Origin: JBJXGE01 sp046154185
GTDB lineage: Bacteria; Planctomycetota; UBA8108; UBA1146; JAJFFE01
Length of the DNA: 64,000 nt
Reading direction: 5' to 3'
Assembly (NCBI GenBank): GCA_046154185.1
Contig: JBJXGE010000039.1
Location: forward strand, 1-64,000
Each line of letters opens with the position of its first letter. Position 1 is the first letter of the stretch. The position numbers and the translations under genes were made by a program. This document shows positions 44,028-53,634 of the stretch, one piece after another. Under the pieces are notes generated by a model. The model had not been told where the DNA came from and made no database searches. It saw only the letters and a list, made by a program, of their open reading frames with translations.

Positions 44028-44456
44028 CGGGCGACGCTCTCTTCGCAGCGGATCAAGTGCTCTCTCCTGCGCGGTGTCGTTCGCTTGCCGCGCTTTACGT
44101 CGCAGTGGAGTCCGCGTCTTTGAACAAGACAAGCGCAGCTCCGCCCGACGCGCACTCGCTTTGTGCCCACGCGTAACGCGAATGCGCGCGCGACGCTCGG
44201 GAATTGGGTCGCGATCCGAGAATTGTGGCGGACTGGCCGACATCACGACGAGCGCCACGCCGCGCACGAGGCTTTCGGCATCTTTGTGCTTGATGCCTCG
44301 ATTTCAATCGGTAGAAGTTCTGATTCACAGTTTCGGGTAACAAAGAGATTCACTTCCAAGAGTAGGCTCAAATACGTTCTCGCACCGGCGCACAGTCAAT
44401 GTGTGAAAGTTGTCGGTGGTGTTGCCGTGATGCGTTTCTACACGGGAGGATTGGTC
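44028..44456. other. gene-free stretch before the haloperoxidase gene
   Basis: About 430 bases. The haloperoxidase reading frame stays open back to 44163, but that part encodes no recognisable sequence and the strong ribosome site lies at 44444-44450. No clear promoter or terminator could be picked. Confidence 0.45.
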
Positions 44457-46031
44457 ATGCCCAGGTCCCCATCTGGTTTTCGCAAGTTGAGAAGAGTTCT
44501 TATCGCCGCGACAGGCGTGCTCGCGCTCGCGGGCCCCGCGTCCGCCGACGTCATCATCGACTGGAATAACGTGCTGCTCGACACGATTCGCGCCACCGGC
44601 GGACCGCCGTGTCCGATCGCGCGAGCGGGCGCGCTCATGCACGTCGCGATGTACGACGCGGTGAACTCGATCGAGCGCACCCACGAACCGTACTTGTCGC
44701 TCTTGACGCCACCCGCCGGCACCTCGGCGGTCGCCGCTGCCGCCGCGGCTTCGCACCACATTTTGGTTGCGCTCTACCCGGCGCGCGAGGCGATTTGCGA
44801 CGCGGCCTTGGCGCAGTCGCTGCTCGCAGTTCCGGACGGCGCGGCGGAGAACGATGGAGTCTTGCTCGGCGTCGCGGTCGCCGAAGCGCTCCTAATAGCG
44901 CGCGCAAACGACGGCACGAGTCCCGATCCGATTTATCCCATCGGCAGCAATCCCGGCGATTGGATTCCGACATTCCCGGACTTCACGAGCCCGCCGTTCA
45001 CTCCCGGCTGGGGCAATTCTCTACCTTGGACGATGACAAGCGGTTCGCAATTCCGGCCGATCGGTCCAGCCGGCTACACGAACATGGCCGACTTGTTGGC
45101 GAGCCCCGAATACGCCGCGCAGGTCGCCGAAGTGCAAGAACTCGGCGCCCTGAATAGCACGACACGCACCGCTTACGAGACGGAAACCGCCTTCTTCTGG
45201 GCCAACGACGTCAATGGCACCTTCAAGCCGCCGGGACACTTGAACTACATCACGCAAGTCGTCGCGACGGACCAAGGTCTCAGCATGCCGGAAAACGCGC
45301 GTCTCTTCGCGCTCGTCAATCTCGCACTGGGTGACGCGGGGCTGGTCGCGTGGGACGCGAAGTATTTGACTGACATCGATCTCTGGCGTCCGATCAGCGC
45401 GATTCGCCTCGCCGATACGGATTCAAATCCAGCGACCGTCGCGGACCCGACTTGGGAACCCCTGAACCCGTTCACTCCGCCCTTCCCGGCTTGGGTGTCG
45501 GGACATGCGACCTTCGGCGCGACGCACGCCTCGGTCATGGCGGGATTCTTTGGTACCAACAACATTAACTTCACGATCACTTCGGACGACACGCCCGGAG
45601 TTTTCCGCACGTACGACACTTTCTCGGAGGCGGCGATCGAGAATGGCCGCAGCCGAATTTTCCTCGGCGTGCACTTCTCCTTTGACGCGGACGACGCTTA
45701 CGTCGCTGGAACCAGTCTCGGCAACCATGTGGTCGCAAACTTCTTGCGTCCCGTCGGTGAGTACATCCGCGGCGACGTGAACCTGAATGGGATCTTGAAC
45801 ATTGGGGATCCGATCTGGACGCTGGACGAGTTGTTTGGGGGCGGACCCGCGACGATTTGCGAGTCAGCCGTCGACGTCAACGGCGACGACCGGCGAGATC
45901 TCTCCGACCCCGTCTACTCGCTGAGTTACTTGTTCATGGCGGGCCCTGCGCCGCCGGCGCCGTTCCCAGCGTGCGGCAGCGTACCGAGCGCGGGGTTGTA
46001 CTGCCCACCGGGTTCGACTGTGTGTCCGTAA
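44457..46031 (+). CDS. secreted vanadium-dependent haloperoxidase / PAP2-type phosphatase with C-terminal dockerin-like module
   Basis: 524 residues from ATG 44457, preceded by GGGAGGA at six bases. A signal peptide (LRRVLIAATGVLALAGPASA) leads to a helical haloperoxidase domain with the vanadate/phosphate-binding motifs WRPISAIR, PAWVSGHATFGATHASV and RSRIFLGVHFSFDADDAY. These could oxidise halides with peroxide or act as an acid phosphatase. The last ~90 residues hold two dockerin-like Ca loops (RGDVNLNGILNIGDPI, VDVNGDDRRDLSDPV) and a Pro/Cys tail ending VCP. It converges with the lectin-like gene across a strong hairpin. Confidence 0.85.
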   Translation: MPRSPSGFRKLRRVLIAATGVLALAGPASADVIIDWNNVLLDTIRATGGPPCPIARAGALMHVAMYDAVNSIERTHEPYLSLLTPPAGTSAVAAAAAASHHILVALYPAREAICDAALAQSLLAVPDGAAENDGVLLGVAVAEALLIARANDGTSPDPIYPIGSNPGDWIPTFPDFTSPPFTPGWGNSLPWTMTSGSQFRPIGPAGYTNMADLLASPEYAAQVAEVQELGALNSTTRTAYETETAFFWANDVNGTFKPPGHLNYITQVVATDQGLSMPENARLFALVNLALGDAGLVAWDAKYLTDIDLWRPISAIRLADTDSNPATVADPTWEPLNPFTPPFPAWVSGHATFGATHASVMAGFFGTNNINFTITSDDTPGVFRTYDTFSEAAIENGRSRIFLGVHFSFDADDAYVAGTSLGNHVVANFLRPVGEYIRGDVNLNGILNIGDPIWTLDELFGGGPATICESAVDVNGDDRRDLSDPVYSLSYLFMAGPAPPAPFPACGSVPSAGLYCPPGSTVCP

Positions 46032-46053
46032 CCACTCGCATAGTGACTTTTTG

Positions 46054-46120
46054 AAATCTTTGGCCGCGACTCGGAGCCTCGCTCAACGCGAGTAATGCTT
46101 CGGCTCGCGGCCAAAGATTT
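46054..46120 (+). terminator. strong terminator between convergent genes
   Basis: A perfect 16-bp inverted repeat, AAATCTTTGGCCGCGA at 46054-46069 and TCGCGGCCAAAGATTT at 46105-46120, loop 35 nt, followed by more T residues on the plus strand. It ends the haloperoxidase transcript. On the minus strand the stem is followed by A-rich sequence, so it would work less well for the lectin-like gene. Confidence 0.85.
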
Positions 46121-46170
46121 TTTTCTGGGGCTGGTCGGACACGAGGTCGGTGCGCGTCGGTCGCGAATCG

Positions 46171-47607
46171 CTAAGGACACTGCCCGCCTTCGATGCAGAC
46201 GAATCCGCTGGCGGGGTTTGGATCTTCGGCGCAAGCCGGAAAGGGCTGGGGCGGAAGCGGACCGCTCACGAACAGATAATTCAAAACGAAAACCATGTCC
46301 GCGATGTTGAGCGCGCCATCGCCGTTCGCCTCGCACGCGGCCAAGCACGGAAAGTAGTCGGGCGCGGTTGAGAACAGTCGATCACCCAAGAACAGCACAT
46401 CCGCGATGTCGATCGCGGCGCTGAAATTACAGTCACCACGCAGAAAAAATGGCGGCACGACTTCGATTATCCCCGGCAGCGTCACCGGCAGAAAAGCCAC
46501 GTCTCCGCTCACCATGACGACCTCGACCGGCGGCGATCCCAGCGTCGAACAAATCGTCAACGGGACCGAAGCGGGCGCGGTCGCCACTGCCTCGTACTCA
46601 ATGACGGCAAGCTCCCAGTCCGGACTAGGCCCGAGCGTCCACAGGCCGAAAAAGGAAAGGATTGCGGCCGCGGTCCAGCCGTCGGCATGCTCGCTGAGCG
46701 TGAAAAAATCGGCGCGCCCGAGCGCGGTCGTCGCGGTCCCTTCCACACCACCCATAAACACCGCCGCCGATGAATCGTGACAGACCCCAAACGAATACCC
46801 TTGCACCGGCGGCCCCTGCGATTCGAGCAAGGCTCGCACGGTCGTAACGCTACCGGTTACACAAACAGTCGCTTCGAGGCTCAGCACATAGCCGGGATGT
46901 AATGCGCTTTCCCCGCAATAGGTCGGGGGCGTGAGAATCCCGCCATCGTCCGCGATGAGGAAATACTGATGAAAGCCAGGGCCGGGACTATCAAGAAAAG
47001 ATGTCGCGTCCGACGGTATAGTCGCCAGGAAGACATCATCGCGTACGAGTCGATAGGAATCGTGTCCTTCATCCGGCCAGGTCAAGAAGAGATCGAATCC
47101 TTGGCGCTCACATTCGAGCAACGAAACGGCGCCGATGGCATTGATCGGTCGCGAAGTTTCGAGTACGGCCGGGCACGTGAAGGAGCTGACGGTTGCGTCC
47201 CAATCGTTGTCCCAACGCGCAAAGTCAACGGTCGCGAAGGCGCCCGACGGCTGTCCCGCCGCCCAATTCGTGTAACTGACCGGCTCGCCGCTCTCCCACA
47301 GGTACTGCCCTTCGACGACCTCGTCGGACAACCCAATCCACTTGTAAGTCGGCGGTAATTGAGACAGAAGAAATGTCTCCTCGTCAGAGTCGTTGAGTGA
47401 CACCAAGTAGCCGTCGTACGCGGCGGCTAAAGTGCGGCCTTCGAAGTAAGTGAGACCATAGAGCGCAATGAGGTAGTAGTGGTTGTTGGCCGGGTAAAAA
47501 AGTTGCGCATCGCTGCGCGTGTCATAGGTCAACACCTGCATGAAAATCCACGCCGCGAGAATCCGCGTTAAGATTCGAGCGGGCGGGTGACTTGATATTT
47601 TCAACAT
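46171..47607 (-). CDS. secreted C-type-lectin-like protein with C-terminal dockerin-like module
   Basis: 478 residues. An N-terminal signal (RILTRILAAWIFMQVLTYDT) is followed by a C-type-lectin-like domain (~40-150) with the hallmark strings KWIGLSDEVVEGQYLWESGE and TNWAAGQPSG. A fibronectin-like segment, a cohesin-like or generic beta region (~240-380) and the paired dockerin-like Ca loops (RGDCNFSAAIDIADVL, EANGDGALNIADMV) follow, ending GGQCP. The first loop lacks most Asp/Asn ligands (NFSAA), so one Ca site is degenerate. Probable carbohydrate-binding surface protein. Confidence 0.8.
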   Translation of the reverse strand: MLKISSHPPARILTRILAAWIFMQVLTYDTRSDAQLFYPANNHYYLIALYGLTYFEGRTLAAAYDGYLVSLNDSDEETFLLSQLPPTYKWIGLSDEVVEGQYLWESGEPVSYTNWAAGQPSGAFATVDFARWDNDWDATVSSFTCPAVLETSRPINAIGAVSLLECERQGFDLFLTWPDEGHDSYRLVRDDVFLATIPSDATSFLDSPGPGFHQYFLIADDGGILTPPTYCGESALHPGYVLSLEATVCVTGSVTTVRALLESQGPPVQGYSFGVCHDSSAAVFMGGVEGTATTALGRADFFTLSEHADGWTAAAILSFFGLWTLGPSPDWELAVIEYEAVATAPASVPLTICSTLGSPPVEVVMVSGDVAFLPVTLPGIIEVVPPFFLRGDCNFSAAIDIADVLFLGDRLFSTAPDYFPCLAACEANGDGALNIADMVFVLNYLFVSGPLPPQPFPACAEDPNPASGFVCIEGGQCP

Positions 47608-47887
47608 AGCGAACTCAACTTTCTTGCCGTCATGGGCGCGAATTTCGCGCGCACTTGGCCGAGCGAGCGGACTCTCGTATTTCGGCGGCCGCGGTCGTGT
47701 CGACCAGGAGCAATGATTCCCGTCTACGAAGATTTCATTCCGAGTGCGGAGCTAAACGAATTCTGGCGCGATCACGACGGGAATGCCGCCGATGATGCCG
47801 GTCGAGTCGCGAGCTGTCTACCAGGCGGGAACTCGGTGCGTCTTGCGGGCTCCCGCCCGTTGGCATCGAGACGCGCCGCGCGCGAAA

Positions 47888-49399
47888 ATGGCCTGCGTAG
47901 CACTTTCTCGCCCAGCTATACTCCGCCGCGTGCCGCAAACCCCGACTAAGAAAATCGGCCTCGCGGCCGGCCTGCTCGCTTTCGGCGTGCTGAGTTGCGT
48001 CGACAGTTCCTTGCACCATCACCCCGAGCTCGGCGCGCGGCCCGCGCACGCGGCGGCGCTGATCGCGCTCATGGCAATCTGGTGGATCACCGAAGCGCTG
48101 CCGATTTACTGGACGGCGCTGGTTCCGCTGGTGGTCTGTCCCGTGCTTCCCGTTTTCCCCGGCGGTGCCGCCGAGAATTTGCGCGACGCCGCGCTGCCGT
48201 ATCTGAATCCGTATATCTTTCTATTCATGGGCGGCATGTGCATCGCCGCCGCCATGCAGCAGTGCGGCCTACACCGACGCATTGCGATTCAGATCATGTC
48301 GAACATCGGCACCGATCCGCGCCGGCTCCTCCTCGGCGTTTTGTCCGCCACGGCGGCGATATCGATGTGGATTTCCAACACCGCGACCGCGACGATGATG
48401 TTCCCGATTGGTCTCGCTATCATTTCGCAACTCGAAGGACGCTCGAATCACCAGCGACTCGTGCACTACGGCGCCGCGCTGATGTTGGCGATTGCCTATG
48501 GAGCCAATATCGGCGGCGTCGGCACAAAAATTGGCACGGCACCGAATGCGCAGTTCGCTGGATACATGGTGAGCCAGGGCGTTGAAGTGTCGTTCCTTCA
48601 GTTTCTCGTGGTCGGTGGCGGCTTCATGTTGCTGTTCTTGCCGATCGCGTGGTTCGCGCTTTGGCGCGTCGGGCGCGCGGATGCGCCGGCGCCTGAAATC
48701 GGCGCCGCGGTGTTGGCGCCGGAACTCGCCTCCCTCGGTCGCTGGCGACGTGCCGAGAAGCTTGTACTCGTCGTGTTCTTGATCACCGCAACTTTGTGGA
48801 TCGTCGCGCAGCCACTGACCGCTCTTTGCGCGCCCAGCATCAAGTGGTTCGAGTTGAAGTCCGCGCACGTCGAAGGCGCGATCTCGCTATTGGCGGCGGT
48901 CGCGCTGCTCGTCGCGCGAGTCGACGGTCGGCGAACGCTCGAAATCGCTTCGCTGCGGCGGGTGCCATGGGGCACGCTCGTCCTCCTCGGCGGTAGTTTC
49001 TCGATGGCAAGCGGCGTGGAAGCGAGCAGCCTCTCAAAGAGCTTCGCCGACCAACTCGTGGGGTTACGCGAACTCGCTTCATTCCCGCAGACGCTGGTGG
49101 CTAGCTCCGTCAGTGTCGTGTTGTCGGCGTTCGCGTCCAATACCGCGACGATCGGCGTGCTGCTCCCCGTGCTGAAGAGCGTGGTGACGCCAGAGCAACT
49201 GACGACGGTGCTGTTTGCGGCGACGATCGCATCGTCCTGCGACTTCGCGCTGCCGGCTGGAACGCCGCCCAATGCGATTGTCTTCGGCAGCGGCTATGTG
49301 ACAGTGCCACGCATGGCGAAGACGGGAGCACTGCTCGACGTCGCCGCCGCCTTTGTCGCGGCGCTCTGGTGTTACGCAATTGTTCGCTTTGTCTTTTAG
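47888..49399 (+). CDS. DASS/SLC13-family sodium:dicarboxylate or anion transporter
   Basis: About 503 residues if started at ATG 47888; a GTG at 47930 is an alternative, and neither has a clear ribosome site. About 12 membrane segments. The paired substrate/sodium-binding hairpins are visible: ISNTATATMMFPIG in the first half and FASNTATIGVLLP with LPAGTPPNAIVFGSG in the second. Typical substrates are C4-dicarboxylates, citrate or sulfate. Transcribed with the following MDR gene after a 108-base gap. Confidence 0.9.
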   Translation: MACVALSRPAILRRVPQTPTKKIGLAAGLLAFGVLSCVDSSLHHHPELGARPAHAAALIALMAIWWITEALPIYWTALVPLVVCPVLPVFPGGAAENLRDAALPYLNPYIFLFMGGMCIAAAMQQCGLHRRIAIQIMSNIGTDPRRLLLGVLSATAAISMWISNTATATMMFPIGLAIISQLEGRSNHQRLVHYGAALMLAIAYGANIGGVGTKIGTAPNAQFAGYMVSQGVEVSFLQFLVVGGGFMLLFLPIAWFALWRVGRADAPAPEIGAAVLAPELASLGRWRRAEKLVLVVFLITATLWIVAQPLTALCAPSIKWFELKSAHVEGAISLLAAVALLVARVDGRRTLEIASLRRVPWGTLVLLGGSFSMASGVEASSLSKSFADQLVGLRELASFPQTLVASSVSVVLSAFASNTATIGVLLPVLKSVVTPEQLTTVLFAATIASSCDFALPAGTPPNAIVFGSGYVTVPRMAKTGALLDVAAAFVAALWCYAIVRFVF

Positions 49400-49507
49400 T
49401 CACGTCGCGGGGTCTTCTAAGTCGCTTCGTACCCAACGGATTCTGCTCCGCGCAGCCGAAATACTAAGAACGATGAATTCGAACTCTAGGAATCAGAAGG
49501 ACGAGTC

Positions 49508-50656
49508 GTGGTGAAAGCAGACGCTTGGGTGCTCTACGCCGGACACGATGACCCGCCGCGCCACGGCGAGTTGGTCCGCGAGTCCATCGACGTGCCGACG
49601 GCCGGCGAATTCGACGTGATCGCGGCGCCGATTTTCGGTTGCTGGGAAGGAAATATGGGGCACGCCGTAAAACGCAGTCCCATCGATGTCTGCTTGCTGC
49701 GAAAGGAGCCGAAGGTCGTGCTCGGGAATGCCGGCGTGGTGCGCATTATCGAGTGCGGCCGGCGTGTCACCAGCGTCGAGCCGGGACAGCATGCGCTGAT
49801 TTTCTGTAACGGCGAAGCCGATCGCTGGGGCTACCCGAAAAAAATCTTCGGCTACGATGCGCCGGGAACCATCGGTTGCCTCGCAACGCGCATGAAACTG
49901 CGCGAGGACCAAGTCATCGGCGTGCCAAGAGCGTCGCGCTTTAGTCTCGCCCAATGGGCGGCGTTTTCGCTGCGCTACATAACGGCGTGGTCGAACTGGG
50001 AGGTTGCGTACGGCGCGTTTCGCTTGCTCGTCTCTCGCGAGGAGTATGCCGCACCCAACGTGTGGGGTTGGGGTGGCGGTGTGACTTTTGCGCAGCTTGA
50101 TCTCGCGCGTCGCAACGGCTGCCGCGCGGCGATGGTCGCGAGCAACGAGGAACGACTCGAGCTGATCGCGCGACACGGGATCGCGCCCGTCGATCGCCGT
50201 CGCTTTGCACGACTCAACTACGACGAAGCGCGATATGGAGAGGACGCTGAGTATCGCGACGCCTATCGCGCGGCGGAAAGCACGTTCCTCGCCGAAGTGC
50301 GCCGTTTGACGGCCGGCGACATGGTGCAGATCTTCATCGACTATGTCGGGACGCCCGTCTATCGAGCGACGCTCAAAGCGCTTTCGCGCGAAGGCGTCAT
50401 CACGACCGCGGGTTGGAAGGAAGGCATGGTGCTCATGAACGTGCGCGCGATCGAATGCATTGAGCGTCATCAACATATCCACACGCACTACGCGCGGCGC
50501 GCGCAGGCGGAAGCCGCCGTCGCCTACGGCGAGCGCGAAAACTGGATGCCGACCGTCGACGCGCGGATCTATGCGTTCGATGAGATTCCGCAACTTGTCG
50601 ACGACTACGAACTCGGTCACACCGGCTACTTTCCTTGCTTCAAGGTCTCCGAGTAA
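49508..50656 (+). CDS. MDR-superfamily oxidoreductase
   Basis: 382 residues from a GTG at 49508 (AAGGA six bases upstream). A GroES-like N-terminal domain (GNAGVVRIIECGRRVTSVEPGQ) and a nucleotide-binding fold with GWGGGVTFAQLDLARRNG place it in the medium-chain dehydrogenase/reductase superfamily. It lacks the usual structural-zinc cysteine cluster, and its core resembles the crotonyl-CoA reductase-like branch. Substrate and cofactor are not determined. Confidence 0.75.
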   Translation: MVKADAWVLYAGHDDPPRHGELVRESIDVPTAGEFDVIAAPIFGCWEGNMGHAVKRSPIDVCLLRKEPKVVLGNAGVVRIIECGRRVTSVEPGQHALIFCNGEADRWGYPKKIFGYDAPGTIGCLATRMKLREDQVIGVPRASRFSLAQWAAFSLRYITAWSNWEVAYGAFRLLVSREEYAAPNVWGWGGGVTFAQLDLARRNGCRAAMVASNEERLELIARHGIAPVDRRRFARLNYDEARYGEDAEYRDAYRAAESTFLAEVRRLTAGDMVQIFIDYVGTPVYRATLKALSREGVITTAGWKEGMVLMNVRAIECIERHQHIHTHYARRAQAEAAVAYGERENWMPTVDARIYAFDEIPQLVDDYELGHTGYFPCFKVSE

Positions 50657-50839
50657 CGGCCAGCACGGACCCAATGCCTTAATCTGAGTCATCCGACGGG
50701 AGTCGCCCGAGCAGCGGAAACTGCCGCACCTCGGGTTTCGGCCGATGGGCTGCGGCCGACTCCATGCGGAAAACGCCGCCAATCACCTCGCGTGAGGCCG
50801 AATTCACGCTCTCCCGAGTATTCATCTGCACAGCGCGGA

Positions 50840-50869
50840 TTGAACTTTGGCGAAGGACCCTGTTATAAG
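50840..50869 (+). promoter_or_regulatory. candidate sigma-70 promoter of the pyrophosphatase gene
   Basis: -35 TTGAAC (50840-50845), 18-base spacer, -10 TATAAG (50864-50869). Transcription from here would leave a leader of about 180 bases before the ATG at 51056. Nothing else gene-like is seen between 50657 and 51055. Confidence 0.5.
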
Positions 50870-50938
50870 GCGTCAATTCTCTGCGCGCCTCGACCGGGGG
50901 GAAGCACGACCGGCGGTGCGTGTTGGCGGGCGCTGAAG

Positions 50939-51026
50939 CGTCTGCGGTTTCGCAGACGGCCAACCCCAATACAACTCGGTGCATTACCTCGATCGGTGAT
51001 GAACTGAAAAACTCCAATTTGGGGTT
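50939..51026 (+). ncRNA. structured leader upstream of hppA
   Basis: Two perfect helices: CGTCTGCG, loop GTTT, CGCAGACG (50939-50958), and AACCCCAA (50962-50969) pairing with TTGGGGTT (51019-51026) around a 49-base loop. The second helix ends 15 bases before the AGGAG ribosome site. I do not recognise a known riboswitch class; it could be a cis-regulatory RNA or ordinary leader structure. Confidence 0.4.
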
Positions 51027-51055
51027 CGAACTGTGATTTTTAGGAGAAGGGTCTC

Positions 51056-53596
51056 ATGAAACTGTCACGTCGCGCCGGCTCTAGGTTTAGCGGTGCTGGA
51101 TTCCTACAGACGAATCTACATCGCATTGGACTCGCGATTCCGATCGCGCTCATCCTGCTCACCTTCACGGTCTCTCACGTAAGCTTCGCGCAAACGCCAC
51201 CGGGTGGCGTTACGCCGCCGGCCGCGCCCGTGCACAAGGCGGGCGGCGAGGCGAACCTCGTGCTGCCAGCCCTCGACCAAGTCGTGTTTCTCGGCGGCAT
51301 CAATGGTCACAATCTGTTGCTCGGCGGTTTGGTGATCTGCGCGCTCGGACTCTTGTTCGGAGTCGTGATTTATAGCCAAGTCAAAAACCTTCCCGTGCAC
51401 AGTTCGATGCTCGAAATTTCCGAGCTGATCTACGAGACATGTAAGACCTACATGATTCAGCAGGGGAAGTTTCTGCTGCTGCTCGAGGTGTTCATCGGCG
51501 TGATTATGGTGTTGTACTTCGGCGTGTTGCTCGAGTTCGAAGCCCAAAAAGTCATCACCATTTTGCTGTTCAGCCTAGTCGGTATCGCCGGGAGCTACGG
51601 CGTTGCGTGGTTCGGAATTCGCATTAACACGTTCGCGAACTCGCGCACGGCGTTCGCGAGTCTCCGCGGCAAGCCGTTTCCGTGTTACGCGATTCCGCTC
51701 AAGGCCGGCATGAGTATCGGCATGTTGCTGATCAGCGTCGAGTTGCTGATCATGCTCTGCATTTTGCTCTTTGTACCAGGCGACTACGCGGGTTCCTGCT
51801 TCATCGGTTTCGCCATCGGAGAATCGCTCGGCGCCGCGGCGCTGCGAATCGCGGGCGGAATCTTCACTAAGATTGCCGACATCGGCTCCGACCTCATGAA
51901 GATCGTCTTCAACATCAAGGAGGACGACGCGCGCAACCCGGGCGTGATCGCCGACTGCACGGGCGATAACGCCGGTGACTCGGTCGGTCCCAGCGCCGAT
52001 GGTTTTGAAACGTACGGCGTCACGGGCGTCGCGCTGATCTCGTTCATTTTGCTCGCCGTCCCGGATCCCACCGTGCAGGTCCAACTGCTCGTGTGGATCT
52101 TCGTCATGCGCGTCATGATGGTCGTCGCTTCCGGCGTCTCCTATCTAGCCAACGAAGCCGTTGCGAAGAGTCGCTACGGCAACGCCGACAAGATGAACTA
52201 CGAGCACCCGCTCACGAGCCTCGTGTGGCTCACTTCGATCGTGTCGGTGGTGGCGACCTATGCGGTCTCATACTTGCTGATCCCGGAGCTCCGCGGCGAT
52301 ACGACGTTGTGGTGGAAACTCTCGACGATCATCACGTGCGGCACGCTCGCGGGCGCGATCATTCCTGAACTGGTCAAGATCTTCACGTCGACCGAGTCAG
52401 CGCACGTGCGCGAAGTCGTGACATCGTCGCGCGAGGGCGGCGCCTCGCTCAACATTCTCTCGGGACTCGTCGCCGGTAACTTCAGCGCGTACTGGCTCGG
52501 CATGACCATCGTCGCGTTGATGGCGATCGCCTACGGCGTGAGCACAATGGGGCTCGAGGCCACGGCGGCCGGACCGTTGATGATCGCCCCGGCGGTGTTC
52601 GCATTTGGTCTCGTGGCGTTCGGCTTCCTCGGCATGGGACCGGTCACGATCGCGGTCGACTCTTACGGCCCCGTGACCGACAACGCGCAATCGGTGTACG
52701 AGCTCTCGGTGATCGAGACGCTGCCGAACATCAAACAGGAGATCAAGCGCGACCACGGCTTCGACGTCAATTTCGAGAAGGCCAAGCACTACCTCGAAGA
52801 AAACGATGGCGCCGGCAACACCTTCAAGGCGACCGCGAAGCCGGTGCTCATTGGCACAGCGGTGGTCGGCGCGACGACGATGATCTTTTCGATCATCATG
52901 GTCTTAACTCAAGGCTTGAAGACCGACCTCGACAAGCTGTCGCTCCTCCACCCGCCGTTCCTGCTCGGTCTCATCTGCGGCGGCGCCGTGATCTACTGGT
53001 TCACGGGCGCGTCGATGCAAGCCGTCACGACGGGCGCGTATCGCGCGGTCGAATTCATCAAGCGCAACATCAAACTCGAGGGCGCGACGAAGGCGTCGGT
53101 CGCGGACTCGAAAAAGGTCGTCGAGATCTGCACCCAGTACGCGCAGAAGGGCATGTTCAACATCTTCCTGACGGTGTTCTTCTCGACCCTCGCGTTCGCG
53201 TTCATCGAGCCGTATTTCTTCATCGGCTACTTGATCTCGATCGCGCTCTTCGGCCTCTACCAAGCGATCTTCATGGCGAACGCCGGCGGCGCGTGGGACA
53301 ACGCGAAGAAAGTGGTCGAAGTGAACCTGAAGGAAAAAGGTAGCCCCCTCCACGCGGCGACCGTGGTCGGCGACACCGTCGGCGACCCCTTCAAGGACAC
53401 GTCGTCGGTCGCGATGAACCCGATCATCAAATTCACGACGCTGTTCGGACTCCTCGCCGTCGAACTCGCCGTGAGCGTGTCGCATCAGAAAGGCACGGGC
53501 CTAACCCACGCGCTCGCCGCCGGTTTCTTCGTGATCTCGATGGTCTTCGTGTGGCGCTCGTTCTACGCAATGCGCATCAAGGCGGAAGCGGCGTAA
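51056..53596 (+). CDS. hppA: membrane-bound proton-pumping pyrophosphatase
   Basis: 846 residues from ATG 51056 (TAGGAGAAGG upstream). It hydrolyses pyrophosphate to pump ions across a membrane, in about 16 helices. The catalytic acidic motifs are present: KIADIGSDLMK, KEDDARNPGVIADCTGDNAG and near the C-terminus GDTVGDPFKDTSS. The K+-dependence position reads GNTFKA, with Lys where K+-dependent enzymes have Ala, predicting K+ independence. The protein is longer than the usual ~650-770 residues. It begins with an apparent signal peptide (LAIPIALILLTFTVSHVSFA) and a Pro-rich linker before the first canonical helix. Confidence 0.95.
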   Translation: MKLSRRAGSRFSGAGFLQTNLHRIGLAIPIALILLTFTVSHVSFAQTPPGGVTPPAAPVHKAGGEANLVLPALDQVVFLGGINGHNLLLGGLVICALGLLFGVVIYSQVKNLPVHSSMLEISELIYETCKTYMIQQGKFLLLLEVFIGVIMVLYFGVLLEFEAQKVITILLFSLVGIAGSYGVAWFGIRINTFANSRTAFASLRGKPFPCYAIPLKAGMSIGMLLISVELLIMLCILLFVPGDYAGSCFIGFAIGESLGAAALRIAGGIFTKIADIGSDLMKIVFNIKEDDARNPGVIADCTGDNAGDSVGPSADGFETYGVTGVALISFILLAVPDPTVQVQLLVWIFVMRVMMVVASGVSYLANEAVAKSRYGNADKMNYEHPLTSLVWLTSIVSVVATYAVSYLLIPELRGDTTLWWKLSTIITCGTLAGAIIPELVKIFTSTESAHVREVVTSSREGGASLNILSGLVAGNFSAYWLGMTIVALMAIAYGVSTMGLEATAAGPLMIAPAVFAFGLVAFGFLGMGPVTIAVDSYGPVTDNAQSVYELSVIETLPNIKQEIKRDHGFDVNFEKAKHYLEENDGAGNTFKATAKPVLIGTAVVGATTMIFSIIMVLTQGLKTDLDKLSLLHPPFLLGLICGGAVIYWFTGASMQAVTTGAYRAVEFIKRNIKLEGATKASVADSKKVVEICTQYAQKGMFNIFLTVFFSTLAFAFIEPYFFIGYLISIALFGLYQAIFMANAGGAWDNAKKVVEVNLKEKGSPLHAATVVGDTVGDPFKDTSSVAMNPIIKFTTLFGLLAVELAVSVSHQKGTGLTHALAAGFFVISMVFVWRSFYAMRIKAEAA

Positions 53597-53634
53597 CGCC
53601 GCCTAGCCTCTTCACTGCGGAAGCAACCACGCAC

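Noticed and set aside
42984..44267. 427-residue open frame on the minus strand opposite the histidine phosphatase gene
   Set aside because: Arg-rich antisense shadow of a GC-rich gene with signal peptide and clear domains on the plus strand; no ribosome site or recognisable motif.
49493..50782. 429-residue minus-strand frame opposite the MDR gene
   Set aside because: Shadow frame; the plus strand encodes a coherent GroES/Rossmann protein with a ribosome site.
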